Assembly (NCBI RefSeq): GCF_041051975.1
Contig: NZ_CP163435.1
Location: 310,001 to 374,000 of the forward strand
DNA: 64,000 nt
Direction of reading: 5' to 3'
DNA from: Streptomyces sp. R21
Lineage (GTDB): Bacteria; Actinomycetota; Actinomycetes; Streptomycetales; Streptomycetaceae
In this document: in pieces, positions 15,455 to 24,333 of the stretch
How the letters are laid out: each line of letters begins with the position of its first letter
How positions within the stretch are numbered: the first letter of the stretch is position 1
The notes under the pieces: model-generated
The model's input: the letters and a program-made list of their open reading frames with translations, nothing else
Told to the model about the DNA's origin: nothing
Database searches by the model: none
Translations under genes and position numbers: made by a program

Positions 15455-18250
15455 CTACAGATCCAGGTGGATGTGCGAATTGTGGATGGCGTTGAAGCGG
15501 AGCTTGGCGCTGCCCGCGTTCCCCCACGCACCGGCGGGGAGCGCGAGGGTGAGATTGCCGGGATTCGTGTAGGAGCCTGTGGTGAGCAGAGCCCGGGCCC
15601 AGCCCTGGGTGAGGGCGGGGCTGCCGGGCGTCGTGGCGTCGCTGCCGATGGCGTAGTAGATCCGCTGGACTGAGACCTCGGCGATCAGGCTGTCGAAGCG
15701 GGTCCGGGTGACGGAAGCCCAGGTATTGACGTGGGTCCGCGCCTGGAGGTCGCCGGCGAGGGCGCGTTCGACGTGTGCCTGCAGCTGCATGTAGTTGATG
15801 AGCCCGCTCACCCCGCCGCCGGGGAATGTGTAGACGTGGAACATGTCGACCTGTGTGCCCCGGTCGTGTTCCTGGTGCCCGATGTTCCGTGCGTGTTCCC
15901 CCGAGATGTCATCGATGGCAGTGATCAGAGCACGGTGAGTGTCCAGCCAGGTGTACGTGCTCTCCGCTGCCCACGTGTCGCCGCCCGGGTCGCGAGCACC
16001 GTAGCGGGCGAATCCGCCGGGCATGTGCCACAGCGCGAAGGACTCCGGCGAGTCCTTCGGCTCGGATTTCACCTCGGTGCTCGGGTCCGTTCGGCCTGTC
16101 AGGGTGAACCGGTAGTGGATTCGGTCGGCCGGAGGCGGTGTGGACGGCACTGTGGACGTGCCGCCGTCGAAGGTCACCACGACGCGCATGGTGGTCTCGT
16201 CGATCTGCTGCACGCGCGGGGTGCCGGGCGCCTCGTCGTTGACCACCGTCTGCAGCACTGCCCCTGCCTGGGACACCAGTTCCGCCGTGACCTTCGTGAT
16301 CTCGACCTCGTCGGGCTTGCTGAATTCGAGGTCGAAGGAGCGTTGGAACGTATTGCTTTCTCCAGCGGGTGGCACGCTGTAGCGGTCGGAGGCGCCGACC
16401 GTCGGTGTGACCACATCGCGTGTGACGCGATTGATCGTGATGGTGGGCTCGGCGCCGAGTACGGCGACGACGTCGGTGGGCAGAGCCGCGTCACCGATGT
16501 TGGTGGTCGTGGCCATGACCGACAGGCTGATGTCCGCGGTCGCCGCCAGAGCCGTGGTGTCGATCTTCTCCTGAATGACTCCGGTGTCCCCGAACGGTGT
16601 CCACGAAGGCGCCCCGTACAACTGGGAGTTGACGGTCCGGCTCATCGAGAACAGCATCGCTCCGTTCGTGTCCCGGACCTGCACGCCCCAGGTGTCGTTG
16701 TAGCGACTCTGCTGCATGACCCAGTCCGGGTACTCGGCGGTGGAGACCAGATAGCGCAGGACGACGGCCTTGGTGCCCTGCGGCACCTGGAGTGTGTCGA
16801 TGCTGGTGATGGGCGCGTTCTTTGCACCGCCGGCCACGTTCACCGTCGCGGTGGCAGTGGCGGCACTTGCTCCGTCCGTGAGGATCTTCACGAGGGACGA
16901 GTCCGGCCGGCCCCCTTCCGCTTCCCTCCGTCCCTGCGGCTCATCGTGCGCAGACGTTGCGGGGCGCCGGGCCGAGACGGTGGTCGCGGGACCGACCTCC
17001 CAGAGAACGACCCCGTTCGCCAGGTCCACGAGGCCGAGGAGCCGGACCAGCAGCCGCAGATCCTGGTCCACGGCGACAAGAGCCTGCGCGACGTACGTCA
17101 GGCCCGCGTACTCGACGGTCGCCTCCACTTCCAGCATGTTTCCCGGAACATCGCTCAACTCGCAGGCCCCGAGGGCGTCCGAGATGCACAGGGCCGGCGC
17201 ACCGTTGCTGGACCGCACCTTGATCTCCACGCCGCTCACCGGCAGTTGCGGTTGCGACGGCGGAGCCTCCAGTTGGATCTGGACGTGGTACACACCAGGG
17301 ACGAACACGACAGTGCCCTCGTAGCTGAACCCTTGCTGATCCGCGGCGCTCACCCGCAAGCGGCTCTCGCTGGGGAGACCGACGACCTCAGCGATCATCG
17401 CCGCGGCGTCCACCGCCGCGACAGCGCCTTCCGGGGTGGCGCTGAAGAGGCTGGTCAGATCCTCCGTCTGCGAGGCGCCGAAGCGTAGTTCGACCTCGTA
17501 GAGCGAGGTGATCGGCACCATCAGTCCTGCGCGGAGAAACCTCAGCGTGACCGTGGGAGTGTCGAGAGGGAGGGCGCCGTTGACCAGCTCGGCCAACGCG
17601 AGGTCGACCGGCTCGATGATCTCCCCCGAGAACAGGACGACGGTCACCTCGGCCGTGGTGCCGGGCTCGACGGTGACCAGCTGCTCACCGGCCGCCATGG
17701 ACGGGATCACCGCCGTGATCAGATGCTGCGCGACCGGTGGGGACAGGGTCAGGGATCCGTCGGCGCCCGTGGCGCCGGCATCGACGCCGTCGAGGCGGAT
17801 GAGGACGCCCGCCCCGGCCGACGGCCCGGCGCCGCCCGCTCCGTCGTCGAGCACGGCGCGTACCACCAGTTCCGCTTCCTGCTGCTGCGGTGGAGACGAC
17901 GTCTCGACGACCGGCGGGACACCGGCCTCGCTCCGATAGCCCCAGATCCAGACCGTGACGCTCGTCGGCGCGTCGGCAGTCGCGAGAGCACTGAGACCGA
18001 GCACGACTCCCGGAACCTCATACACCTGGTTCACGGTCGACCCGGCCACCAGCGTAATGCGGTCCAACAACCCGGGGACGCCCTCTCCCTCCAGATGGCT
18101 GAGCGACAGTACGACGTTGCCGACGGCGTCATACGGGCAGTAGGCGAGTACGCGTAATCGCTCGTACGGCGCGGCTCGCACCTGGCCCAGGAAGTCGCCT
18201 TCTGGTGACGTGACTTCTTGCTGCGCATAGAAGACGAGTTCGTTCGGCAT
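15455..18250 (-). CDS. Large protein of unknown function (931 aa)
   Basis: ATG 18250 behind GGGAGGG, beginning MPNELVFYAQQEVTSPEGDF. No signal peptide or membrane helix. The first half holds two beta-rich carboxypeptidase-regulatory-like modules (near residues 130-210 and 370-450, with VLIRLDGVDAGATGADGSLT and VEIKVRSSNGAPALCISDAL). The second half has further beta-sandwich-like stretches and an aromatic C-terminal part (HVYTFPGGGVSGLINYMQLQ, VQRIYYAIGSDATTPG). The whole was not recognised; structural or binding functions are possible. It ends 18 bases from the hydrolase pseudogene, tail to tail. Confidence 0.7.
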   Translation of the reverse strand: MPNELVFYAQQEVTSPEGDFLGQVRAAPYERLRVLAYCPYDAVGNVVLSLSHLEGEGVPGLLDRITLVAGSTVNQVYEVPGVVLGLSALATADAPTSVTVWIWGYRSEAGVPPVVETSSPPQQQEAELVVRAVLDDGAGGAGPSAGAGVLIRLDGVDAGATGADGSLTLSPPVAQHLITAVIPSMAAGEQLVTVEPGTTAEVTVVLFSGEIIEPVDLALAELVNGALPLDTPTVTLRFLRAGLMVPITSLYEVELRFGASQTEDLTSLFSATPEGAVAAVDAAAMIAEVVGLPSESRLRVSAADQQGFSYEGTVVFVPGVYHVQIQLEAPPSQPQLPVSGVEIKVRSSNGAPALCISDALGACELSDVPGNMLEVEATVEYAGLTYVAQALVAVDQDLRLLVRLLGLVDLANGVVLWEVGPATTVSARRPATSAHDEPQGRREAEGGRPDSSLVKILTDGASAATATATVNVAGGAKNAPITSIDTLQVPQGTKAVVLRYLVSTAEYPDWVMQQSRYNDTWGVQVRDTNGAMLFSMSRTVNSQLYGAPSWTPFGDTGVIQEKIDTTALAATADISLSVMATTTNIGDAALPTDVVAVLGAEPTITINRVTRDVVTPTVGASDRYSVPPAGESNTFQRSFDLEFSKPDEVEITKVTAELVSQAGAVLQTVVNDEAPGTPRVQQIDETTMRVVVTFDGGTSTVPSTPPPADRIHYRFTLTGRTDPSTEVKSEPKDSPESFALWHMPGGFARYGARDPGGDTWAAESTYTWLDTHRALITAIDDISGEHARNIGHQEHDRGTQVDMFHVYTFPGGGVSGLINYMQLQAHVERALAGDLQARTHVNTWASVTRTRFDSLIAEVSVQRIYYAIGSDATTPGSPALTQGWARALLTTGSYTNPGNLTLALPAGAWGNAGSAKLRFNAIHNSHIHLDL

Positions 18251-18437
18251 GACGCACCCTCCCCGCCCGCGACGACCGCCTGGCGGTGACCTGCGCCCCA
18301 GGTGCCGGTGGGCTGCTTCATACCGCATCCGCCGCACGCCAGGTAGCCCGTTCACACCGCGCGGCCGCGGGCCGCGTAGACGTTCCCTGTACGCGTGTAC
18401 GCCCGCAGTCACCCCACGCCTGGTTCGGCGCGGCCGT

Positions 18438-18805
18438 TCAGGCCAGTTGCTGGGCCAGTCCGACGATGATGCCCGCCGGGCCGCGGAGGTAGCAGAGCAG
18501 GTAGCTGTCCTCGAACCGGGCGATCTCGCCGACGAGTTCGGCGCCGTGAGGGCGCAGGCGGGCAACGGTGTCCTCGAGGTCGTCGACGGCGAACATGACG
18601 CGGTGCGTGCCCAGAATGTTGTGCGGCCGGTTGCGCGGCCCGGCGCTGATCACCGCGGGGCTGCGGTACTTCGCCAGCTCCAGCCGGCTGTGCCCGTCCG
18701 GGGTCTTGACCATCGCGATGTCGCAGTGGACGCCGTCGAGGCCGGTGCACTGGTCGGCGATGAGGCCCTGGACCTCCGCCCTGACCTTGAAATCGTGCGC
18801 CGCGA
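18438..18805 (-). pseudogene. VOC/glyoxalase-family protein, 5' end replaced by IS sequence
   Basis: The last part of a vicinal-oxygen-chelate protein: TPDGHSRLELAKY with the metal Glu, HRVMFAVDDLEDTVARLRPH, and GPAGIIVGLAQQLA at the end. The first half of the fold, including its metal ligand, is gone. Upstream on the same strand lies antisense IS5 sequence, so the element or a deletion beside it removed the start. Confidence 0.75.
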
Positions 18806-18809
18806 TCCG

Positions 18810-19062
18810 AGCACCCGCGGCTTCACCGTGCAACCACACAGGTGGGCGGTCGAGAGAACACTCGGCTGGCTCATGCATCACCGCCGCCTGGCCCGCGACT
18901 ACGAAGCCCTCCCGGCTCGCTCTGCCGCCATGATCTACCTTGCGATGATCGCCCTGATGGCCCGCCGACTCACCGGAGAATCCACGCCGACCTGGCGAGG
19001 GCTCTAATACCTCATCAAAAGCCGTGTATCGGGATGAAACATGGAGAGAGAACGCCCTCTCA
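18810..19062 (+). mobile_element. IS5-family element, 3' end (copy 1)
   Basis: Encodes the end of an IS5-type transposase (HRWAVERTLGWLMHHRRLAR, ..., YLAMIALMARRLTGES) to a stop at 19007, then the right end CCTCATCAAAAGCC...CGCCCTCTC. The N-terminal half is missing. From 18864 it is nearly identical to 21232-21430. Confidence 0.8.
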
Positions 19063-19125
19063 CAAGCGCTGCACCTCTCCCCACCGCGACGACGAGCGAA
19101 GCCCGGCGCGGCGTAGGAGAATGGC

Positions 19126-19150
19126 GTGAGAGGGCGAAAACCTGATGAGG
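19126..19150. repeat. Opposite-facing IS end
   Basis: GTGAGAGGGCG (19126-19136) is the exact inverse of CGCCCTCTCAC at 19053-19063 and is followed by AAAACCTGATGAGG, mirroring the CCTCATCAAAA of the right end. It is probably a solitary left end of the same IS family. Confidence 0.6.
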
Positions 19151-19187
19151 CCAAGGGGCACGCGTCGCCCTTCACCCCCGCGTCGCA

Positions 19188-20354
19188 ATGCACCCTCCTT
19201 GGTCGATCCTCCTTGTCCCACCGCTCATGTCGTCTGCCGCCGGATTCGTCTGCCGAATGCTGACCGCCGTGCTTGTGAGCATCGCGATCGGGTGGGCTCC
19301 GACGGCGTTCTCGGCGCCGAGGGCGACCGGAGAGCTGTCCATTGCTCTCAGCCCCTCCACAGGGCCTCCGGGGACCACTGTTCAGGTCACCTTCGCAGGC
19401 TGCACCTCCACCAAACTCGGCACACACATAGTCACCGACATCTACTGGGACGGTGGCAACGTCGGCGGATTCTCCACAGAAACCCAGGCCGATGCCGAAT
19501 TCGACGTGCCGGCGAAGGCAGACGCGGGCTCTCATACGGTGACGGCGGTCTGCGACAACGGGGTCAGCGGCAAGGCGCCGTTCACGGTCACCTCGACTGA
19601 CAGCGGGGACGGAAGCGGACCAACCACACCCCCACCTGGGGACGGACACGGAACGACACCCCCACCCGCTCCCACCATCACGGTGGACCCCTCTGAAGCC
19701 GAGCCCGGCACGACGATAAGCGTCGATGGCTCCGGATTCGACGACTGCTACACGGACGACACACCCGGCTCGGTCGATGTCTCCGTCGACGACACCTCCG
19801 TCTCCACGAAAGACATCGATCCCGAAACAGGCGGCTTCGATGTCGAAATCGACGTCGGTTCCACCGCCACAGCAGGCACCCACACGGTGACTGCAACATG
19901 CAACGACCCGAGCACCATCTACGCCGACACCACATTTTCCGTGACCGACACGACGACGAACGGAACCGACACCGGAGGCAATAACACAGGCGGCACCAAT
20001 GACAGCGGCGGGACCAATGGCGGAGACACCGGCGGGACCGGAGGCGGGAACACCGGTGGTACCAACGCGGGAACCACCGGCGGCGGAACCCACGGCGGAG
20101 ACACCTCGACGCCCGTCGGATGGGTGGTCGGACCTTCCCTGTTCGGGGCACTGCTGCTCCTGGGAGCACTGATCCCCCTGATCAACCACCGGCAGCGCGG
20201 ACCGCGCTGGGTACGCAACCACATCCGAACGTCGCTGCGCATCCCGCCCGGGACAGCCGACCTGCGCGAGCAGCACGACAGCGGATCGGTCAACCGCACG
20301 GTTCGGCTCGAACCCCACATGGATCCAGGTGACCAGAGCCTCGAAGGAGGGTGA
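19188..20354 (+). CDS. Exported Ig-like protein with C-terminal membrane anchor
   Basis: A 388-residue protein (ATG 19227 or 19258 are alternative starts; none has a strong ribosome site). A signal peptide ends near TAFSA. Two similar Ig/TIG-like modules follow: SPSTGPPGTTVQVTFAGC and, after a Pro/Gly linker, DPSEAEPGTTISVDGSGF, each with paired cysteines. A Gly/Thr/Asn-rich stalk (TGGNNTGGTNDSGGTNGG) leads to a membrane helix (GPSLFGALLLLGALIPLI) and a basic cytoplasmic tail. The next gene begins four bases after its stop. Function unknown; cell-surface display is clear from the layout. Confidence 0.7.
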   Translation: MHPPWSILLVPPLMSSAAGFVCRMLTAVLVSIAIGWAPTAFSAPRATGELSIALSPSTGPPGTTVQVTFAGCTSTKLGTHIVTDIYWDGGNVGGFSTETQADAEFDVPAKADAGSHTVTAVCDNGVSGKAPFTVTSTDSGDGSGPTTPPPGDGHGTTPPPAPTITVDPSEAEPGTTISVDGSGFDDCYTDDTPGSVDVSVDDTSVSTKDIDPETGGFDVEIDVGSTATAGTHTVTATCNDPSTIYADTTFSVTDTTTNGTDTGGNNTGGTNDSGGTNGGDTGGTGGGNTGGTNAGTTGGGTHGGDTSTPVGWVVGPSLFGALLLLGALIPLINHRQRGPRWVRNHIRTSLRIPPGTADLREQHDSGSVNRTVRLEPHMDPGDQSLEGG

Positions 20355-20358
20355 AGCC

Positions 20359-21021
20359 ATGACCACGACACAGTGGCCCGAGCCCCTGACGGTCCGCGCC
20401 TTCCTGCTCGGTCACGAGGGCCCCGACGCCGCCGAGACGCTCCTCGGCCCGCTCCACGACGGCGGGACGGCCCGAACACTCCTCGACGGAACACGTCCCC
20501 TGCCGGCCGCGGCGGATCGAGCTGTCGAGCACCAACTGGCGAGTGCCATCGATTCCTTCCTCGGTCTGGAATTCTTCGACGTGACAGCGATCGGATGGCG
20601 AAAGCACCCCGCCCTCAAGGCCGCCGCACGCCGCACCCGCGCCGCGCCGGGCAGCGAGGAAGTGGTCGCCCTCGCCACTCACCAGGTCACCTCCAGCCAC
20701 AGCCCCTATGTCGACGTGTTCCTCGACGGCGCCAGGATCGGCACCCTTGACGTGAGACTCATCCTGATCTTCCGGATCGGCGGGCTCGTCGCCATCGTCC
20801 GCAACGCCCACCTGGTCTCCATACGCAGCGGGCATTGCGCACTGGAGGCGCGTCTCGCCCTCCGGCGGATCGTGTTGGCGCAACGACAAGGCAAGCTGGA
20901 TCTTCCCGGCATCTGGCACATGCACGACCCGATCCCGCTCCTCCATGACGAGCCACCGCCACCGCCTCCTCCCCCACCGCCCTACCAGCCACCGCAGCCT
21001 CCGCCCTACGCCCCGCGTTGA
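20359..21021 (+). CDS. Hypothetical protein with polyproline tail
   Basis: A 220-residue protein at ATG 20359; its GGAGGG site lies in the end of the previous gene, so the two are coupled. The core has a helical N-half and a beta-rich stretch (YVDVFLDGARIGTLDVRLIL, IRSGHCALEARLAL) before a tail of ten consecutive prolines and a PPYQPPQPPPYAPR end. Not recognised. As the partner of a membrane-anchored surface protein it may bind that protein's cytoplasmic tail. Together the two genes form a cassette flanked by IS5 tails. Confidence 0.65.
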   Translation: MTTTQWPEPLTVRAFLLGHEGPDAAETLLGPLHDGGTARTLLDGTRPLPAAADRAVEHQLASAIDSFLGLEFFDVTAIGWRKHPALKAAARRTRAAPGSEEVVALATHQVTSSHSPYVDVFLDGARIGTLDVRLILIFRIGGLVAIVRNAHLVSIRSGHCALEARLALRRIVLAQRQGKLDLPGIWHMHDPIPLLHDEPPPPPPPPPPYQPPQPPPYAPR

Positions 21022-21231
21022 ACACGGCCCCGACCAGCCGGTGGCGCAGCCGGGGCTCCACGCCTGCAACGCCTGCCATGACCGCATCCATGAAGCGCAG
21101 ACGGCCAGATCACTCACGCCGTAATCACGGGAGAGCCGGATGACCGGGAAACCGTCATGTCCGGTTCGGCGGGAGGCCGCGCGGAACAGGACCTGCTCCG
21201 GCAGACACCTCGCCGCGCGGCCGACCCAACC

Positions 21232-21430
21232 GGCTGGCTCATGCATCACCGCCGCCTGGCCCGCGACTACGAAGCCCTCCCGGCTCGCTCTGCCGCCATG
21301 ATCTACCTTGCGATGATCGCCCTGATGGCCCGCCGACTCACCAGAGAATCCACCCCGACCTGGCGAGGGCTCTAATACCTCATCAAAAGCCGTGCATCGG
21401 GATGAAACATCGGGAGAAAACGCCCTCTCA
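21232..21430 (+). mobile_element. IS5-family element, 3' end (copy 2)
   Basis: Same transposase tail (GWLMHHRRLARDYEALPARS, stop 21375) and right end as 18864-19062, with only a few substitutions. It lacks everything upstream. It truncates the alpha/beta hydrolase at 21431. Confidence 0.8.
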
Positions 21431-21648
21431 GACCAGCCGGGAGAGCGGGTAACTCCCGGCGTAGCCGCGCCGGCCGGGGGCGACGACCCGGTACCCGGCC
21501 GCCGCCAGCGCCCCGAACTGGTAACGCCAGGAGCACCAGCTCTCCGGCCAGCCGTGCGGCAGCAGGATCAGCGGCCCTGCCCCTGTTCGGCGATGTGCTG
21601 CCGGACCCGGTTCACATCGACGAAGCGGTGCGTGGGCGAGCTGTCCAC
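21431..21648 (-). pseudogene. Epoxide-hydrolase-like alpha/beta hydrolase, truncated by IS5
   Basis: GTG 21648 follows AAGGAG. The first codons read [20 protein letters not shown], then after a frame break [18 protein letters not shown] (oxyanion HGWPES) and [14 protein letters not shown], and the gene is cut at the IS5 end. It starts 30 bases after the SDR stop, so it was the second gene of the SDR operon. Confidence 0.75.
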
Positions 21649-21677
21649 ACGGGGCTCCTTGGAAAGCGCGGGTGGTG

Positions 21678-22379
21678 TCACTTCTTCAGTTGGGCGTACA
21701 TGGCTTCCAGGTCGGCAGACAGCTGGGACTTGACCCAGCGGGTGGTGTCGTCTGCCAGCACCTCGTGCGCTCCCGCCTCGATGCCGTCGAGTGCGGCCAC
21801 GGCGATGTCGCGGGGGTCGGCCTTGGGCGCGTCGACACCCGACGTCATGTCGGTGTCCACGTAGGCCATGTGGAGCCCGGTCACCGCGATGCCGCGCGGC
21901 TGCAACTCCAGGCGCAGGGAGTTGGTCTGCGACCACAGAGCGGCCTTGGAGGCGCCGTAGGGCGTGCCGTCGGCCAGCCAGGACAGAGCGGAGTGGGCGT
22001 TGAGGATGTGGCCCCCGCCGTTGCGCTCGATGACCGGCACGAAGGCCCGGGTGACCAGCAGCGGCCCGTAGAAGTTGGTCTCCAGATCCCGACGCACGTC
22101 CTCCATCGGGGAGTTGAGGTACGAAGCGCGGACGGAGGCCCCGGCGTTATTGATCAGAATGGTGACGTCCTGGGCCTGCTCGGCGGCCGCCGCCACAGAT
22201 GCCGGGTCAGTGGCCTCGAGCGCCAGCGGAACGGCATCGGGGTGAGTCACCGTGCGCGGGTCACGGGCCGTGGCGTAGACCTTGCCGGCCCCGCGCGCAT
22301 AGAGCTCCTCGACCAGCATCTTGCCGATGCCACGGCTGCCTCCGGTGACGAAGACGCTGGCGCCCTTGATTGTTGTCAT
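21678..22379 (-). CDS. Short-chain dehydrogenase/reductase
   Basis: A 233-residue SDR with the NAD(P) motif TGGSRGIG near residue 13, NNAGA near 85, a serine in NAHSALSW and the catalytic YGASK near 150. ATG 22379 follows GGAGG. The acidic residue after strand 2 is not obvious, so cofactor choice is open. Two copies of AAACCGATCGGTTT lie 21 and 45 bases upstream, so a TetR repressor probably controls it, most likely the one at 23532-24101. The substrate is unknown. Confidence 0.9.
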   Translation of the reverse strand: MTTIKGASVFVTGGSRGIGKMLVEELYARGAGKVYATARDPRTVTHPDAVPLALEATDPASVAAAAEQAQDVTILINNAGASVRASYLNSPMEDVRRDLETNFYGPLLVTRAFVPVIERNGGGHILNAHSALSWLADGTPYGASKAALWSQTNSLRLELQPRGIAVTGLHMAYVDTDMTSGVDAPKADPRDIAVAALDGIEAGAHEVLADDTTRWVKSQLSADLEAMYAQLKK

Positions 22380-22399
22380 GACTACCTCCACGAAGATGA

Positions 22400-22437
22400 A
22401 AACCGATCGGTTTCCATCACCGTAAACCGATCGGTTT
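22400..22437. promoter_or_regulatory. Two AAACCGATCGGTTT palindromes (SDR operator)
   Basis: Perfect 14-base palindromes at 22400-22413 and 22424-22437, centres 24 bases apart, directly upstream of the SDR. Identical or one-base variants occur at 24134, 25785, 25811, 36842 and 36871. Confidence 0.85.
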
Positions 22438-22913
22438 CGTCATGCAAGTCGGTTGAGCACCGGGTGACTACGGCACGCGGGGTCGAGATGGAGTCGGACG
22501 GCGCTCAGGCTTCAGGGGGCTGGCTGGCCTCGTGTCCATCGACGAAGTCCGTACTCGCCAGGCGCAGGCCGGCGAAGCCGCGAGCCCGCCGCCAGTGATC
22601 GACGTGGCCTGGCTGGACCTCAGGCGGAGTTCAGCGGAGTGGCGTGCCGTACGCCCAGTCCGCGGGGGGCGACGCACGGCCCCGCACAGACGGGTCACGC
22701 ACCCTGCATGAGCTGGAGCCCATGTAGCAGAGTCACGGGATGATCCGGCTCCTGATCCCGCCTTGTGTCGCCTCCGCCGCCGACGCGACACCGCGCCGGG
22801 CACCGAGCGCCACGCCCAACGCAAAGGAGACCCGGCCGCCGGTGCGTTGGGAGGGAACGGATGAGGCCGGTGGGTGACGATCAATCGCACGACGTGGCGG
22901 CTCGACGGACGTA
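22438..22913. other. Spacer between divergent SDR and TetR genes
   Basis: No credible gene was seen. Minus-strand readings are Arg/Pro-rich. The stretch may hold the decayed promoter and first codons of the following TetR gene. Confidence 0.4.
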
Positions 22914-23444
22914 GTGCTGAGGATCACCCGGTGCGAGATCGAGTCGTCCATGTCCGCCGTGCGGATCTCCTGCTTCTTACAGGATCGAAACGGGACCTCC
23001 ACCGAGGCGACTGCCAAACGCGTCGGCGTCACGCAGCCGTACCTCTTCCGGCTCTTCCCGGGCAAGAAGGCGATCTTCGTCGCCGCGTTGGTGCGGAGTG
23101 TGGAATACACCCGCCTGGCTTTCGAGCGGGCGGAGGGCGGGGCGGAGGGCGGCGAGCAGACCCTGCGTGCCATGACGGACGCGTACGCGCGGCTGATCTC
23201 GACGCGCCCCGAAACGCTCCTGATGCAGATGCAGGGATACGCCGCGGTCGCGGCCGCTGAGGCGGAGGGCGATGACCAGACGGGCGAGCTCGTCCGGGCC
23301 GGCTGGATGAGACTGCGGGAAACCGTGCACCTGGCGTTGGGTGCCGACGTCCGCGAGACCACAAGCTTCTTTGCCTGCGGCATGCTCGGCAACACGCTGA
23401 CGGCCATCGGGCTTTCCTCCGATCACCGGGAGGCAGGGGCGTGA
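22914..23444 (+). CDS. TetR-family regulator with degenerate N-terminus
   Basis: Residues 27-60 contain a good TetR helix-turn-helix (TSTEATAKRVGVTQPYLFRL, then FPGKKAIFVAAL) and the remainder is a normal ligand domain ending FFACGMLGNTLTAIG. The first helix, which should be a regular amphipathic stretch, reads RCEIESSMSAVRISCFLQDR and fits poorly, and no good ribosome site precedes 22914. It may be an early pseudogene. It is divergent from the SDR and tail-to-tail with the second TetR. A more decayed homologue lies at 37040-37520. Confidence 0.6.
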   Translation: MLRITRCEIESSMSAVRISCFLQDRNGTSTEATAKRVGVTQPYLFRLFPGKKAIFVAALVRSVEYTRLAFERAEGGAEGGEQTLRAMTDAYARLISTRPETLLMQMQGYAAVAAAEAEGDDQTGELVRAGWMRLRETVHLALGADVRETTSFFACGMLGNTLTAIGLSSDHREAGA

Positions 23445-23531
23445 GGCCGTGGGCGCTGCTCCGGCTGCCGGAGACTGGCATCAACCCCAAAGAGAGCTTC
23501 GGTCACCGAGCCTGGTCGAACCCGGGGCGCG

Positions 23532-24101
23532 TCAGCGCATGTCTGCCGCGTCGAGCAGGGTGACCACGGTGGGTGCGACGAGCCCCGTCAGGTTGTCGGC
23601 CCGGATTCCCGCGCGGGCGCTGGCGCCGTCGAAGACCAGGATGAGCTGCCGGGCCAGCAGGTCGGGGTTGCTCGCCCCACCCTGTTCGGCCTCGGAACGG
23701 AAAAAGGCCGTCAGGTTCGCTTTGATCTGGTGGGCCACCCGGCTCGCGGGGTGGGTCTGGTCCTTGAGCTCGACCTGCACAGCCAGGTACCGGCAGCCTT
23801 GGAAGTCGGGCGCACCCGCCTGCGACTCCACCCGCTCGAAGACGTACAGGATCCGCTCGCGGGGGGAACGGTCATCATCCGCCGGGGGCAGGAGGCTCGC
23901 CCCGAAGGCGGCGGCACGCTCCTCCAGGCTCGCCGCCAGCAGTTCATCCTTGCTCTCGAACAGCTGGTACATGGAGCGCTTCGACACCCCCGCCGCCTTG
24001 CACAGCGCCTCGACGCCGATGCCGACGCCGTCGCGGTAGGTGAGCGTGGCTGCCGCCTCCAGCAGCCGCTCCCGGGGGCTCTGCTTCACTTTGGTGGTCA
24101 T
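23532..24101 (-). CDS. TetR-family regulator (candidate AAACCGATCGGTTT repressor)
   Basis: A 189-residue complete TetR protein: RERLLEAAATLTYRDG, helix-turn-helix GVEALCKAAGVSKRSMYQLF, then an all-helical effector domain. A perfect 16-base form of the shared palindrome (GAAACCGATCGGTTTC, 24133-24148) lies 32 bases upstream of its start, so it is likely autoregulated. It is the only fully intact TetR gene preceded by that operator, which makes it the best candidate for controlling both SDR genes and the DUF3533 transporter. The ligand is unknown. Confidence 0.88.
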   Translation of the reverse strand: MTTKVKQSPRERLLEAAATLTYRDGVGIGVEALCKAAGVSKRSMYQLFESKDELLAASLEERAAAFGASLLPPADDDRSPRERILYVFERVESQAGAPDFQGCRYLAVQVELKDQTHPASRVAHQIKANLTAFFRSEAEQGGASNPDLLARQLILVFDGASARAGIRADNLTGLVAPTVVTLLDAADMR

Positions 24102-24133
24102 ACCGCGAGGTTAACTCGAATCGGACAAAAAAG

Positions 24134-24147
24134 AAACCGATCGGTTT
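24134..24147. promoter_or_regulatory. AAACCGATCGGTTT palindrome (TetR autoregulatory site)
   Basis: Perfect palindrome, 16 bases when flanking G and C are counted, placed where it would cover the TetR promoter. Confidence 0.85.
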
Positions 24148-24204
24148 CCGTGGGGTGTTGGGGAGACGCCCCGCCGCCGCGCGGCGGCCTGAAGGCCGCT
24201 CAGA

Positions 24205-24242
24205 GGCTCGGCGACGATCTCGGGAGAGACCGTCGCCGAGCC
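24205..24242 (-). terminator. Hairpin after DUF3533 gene
   Basis: Arms GGCTCGGCGACG (24205-24216) and CGTCGCCGAGCC (24231-24242), 14-base loop, about 90 bases past the transporter stop. It separates the transporter from the TetR gene. Confidence 0.7.
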
Positions 24243-24333
24243 CTGATGGTGCACGCGCCTCTCGTCCCCACAGGGGGCGACGCACACCGGGGCCACTCCG
24301 AGTAACGGCCCCGTCTTGGGTGAGCCGCCTCCG

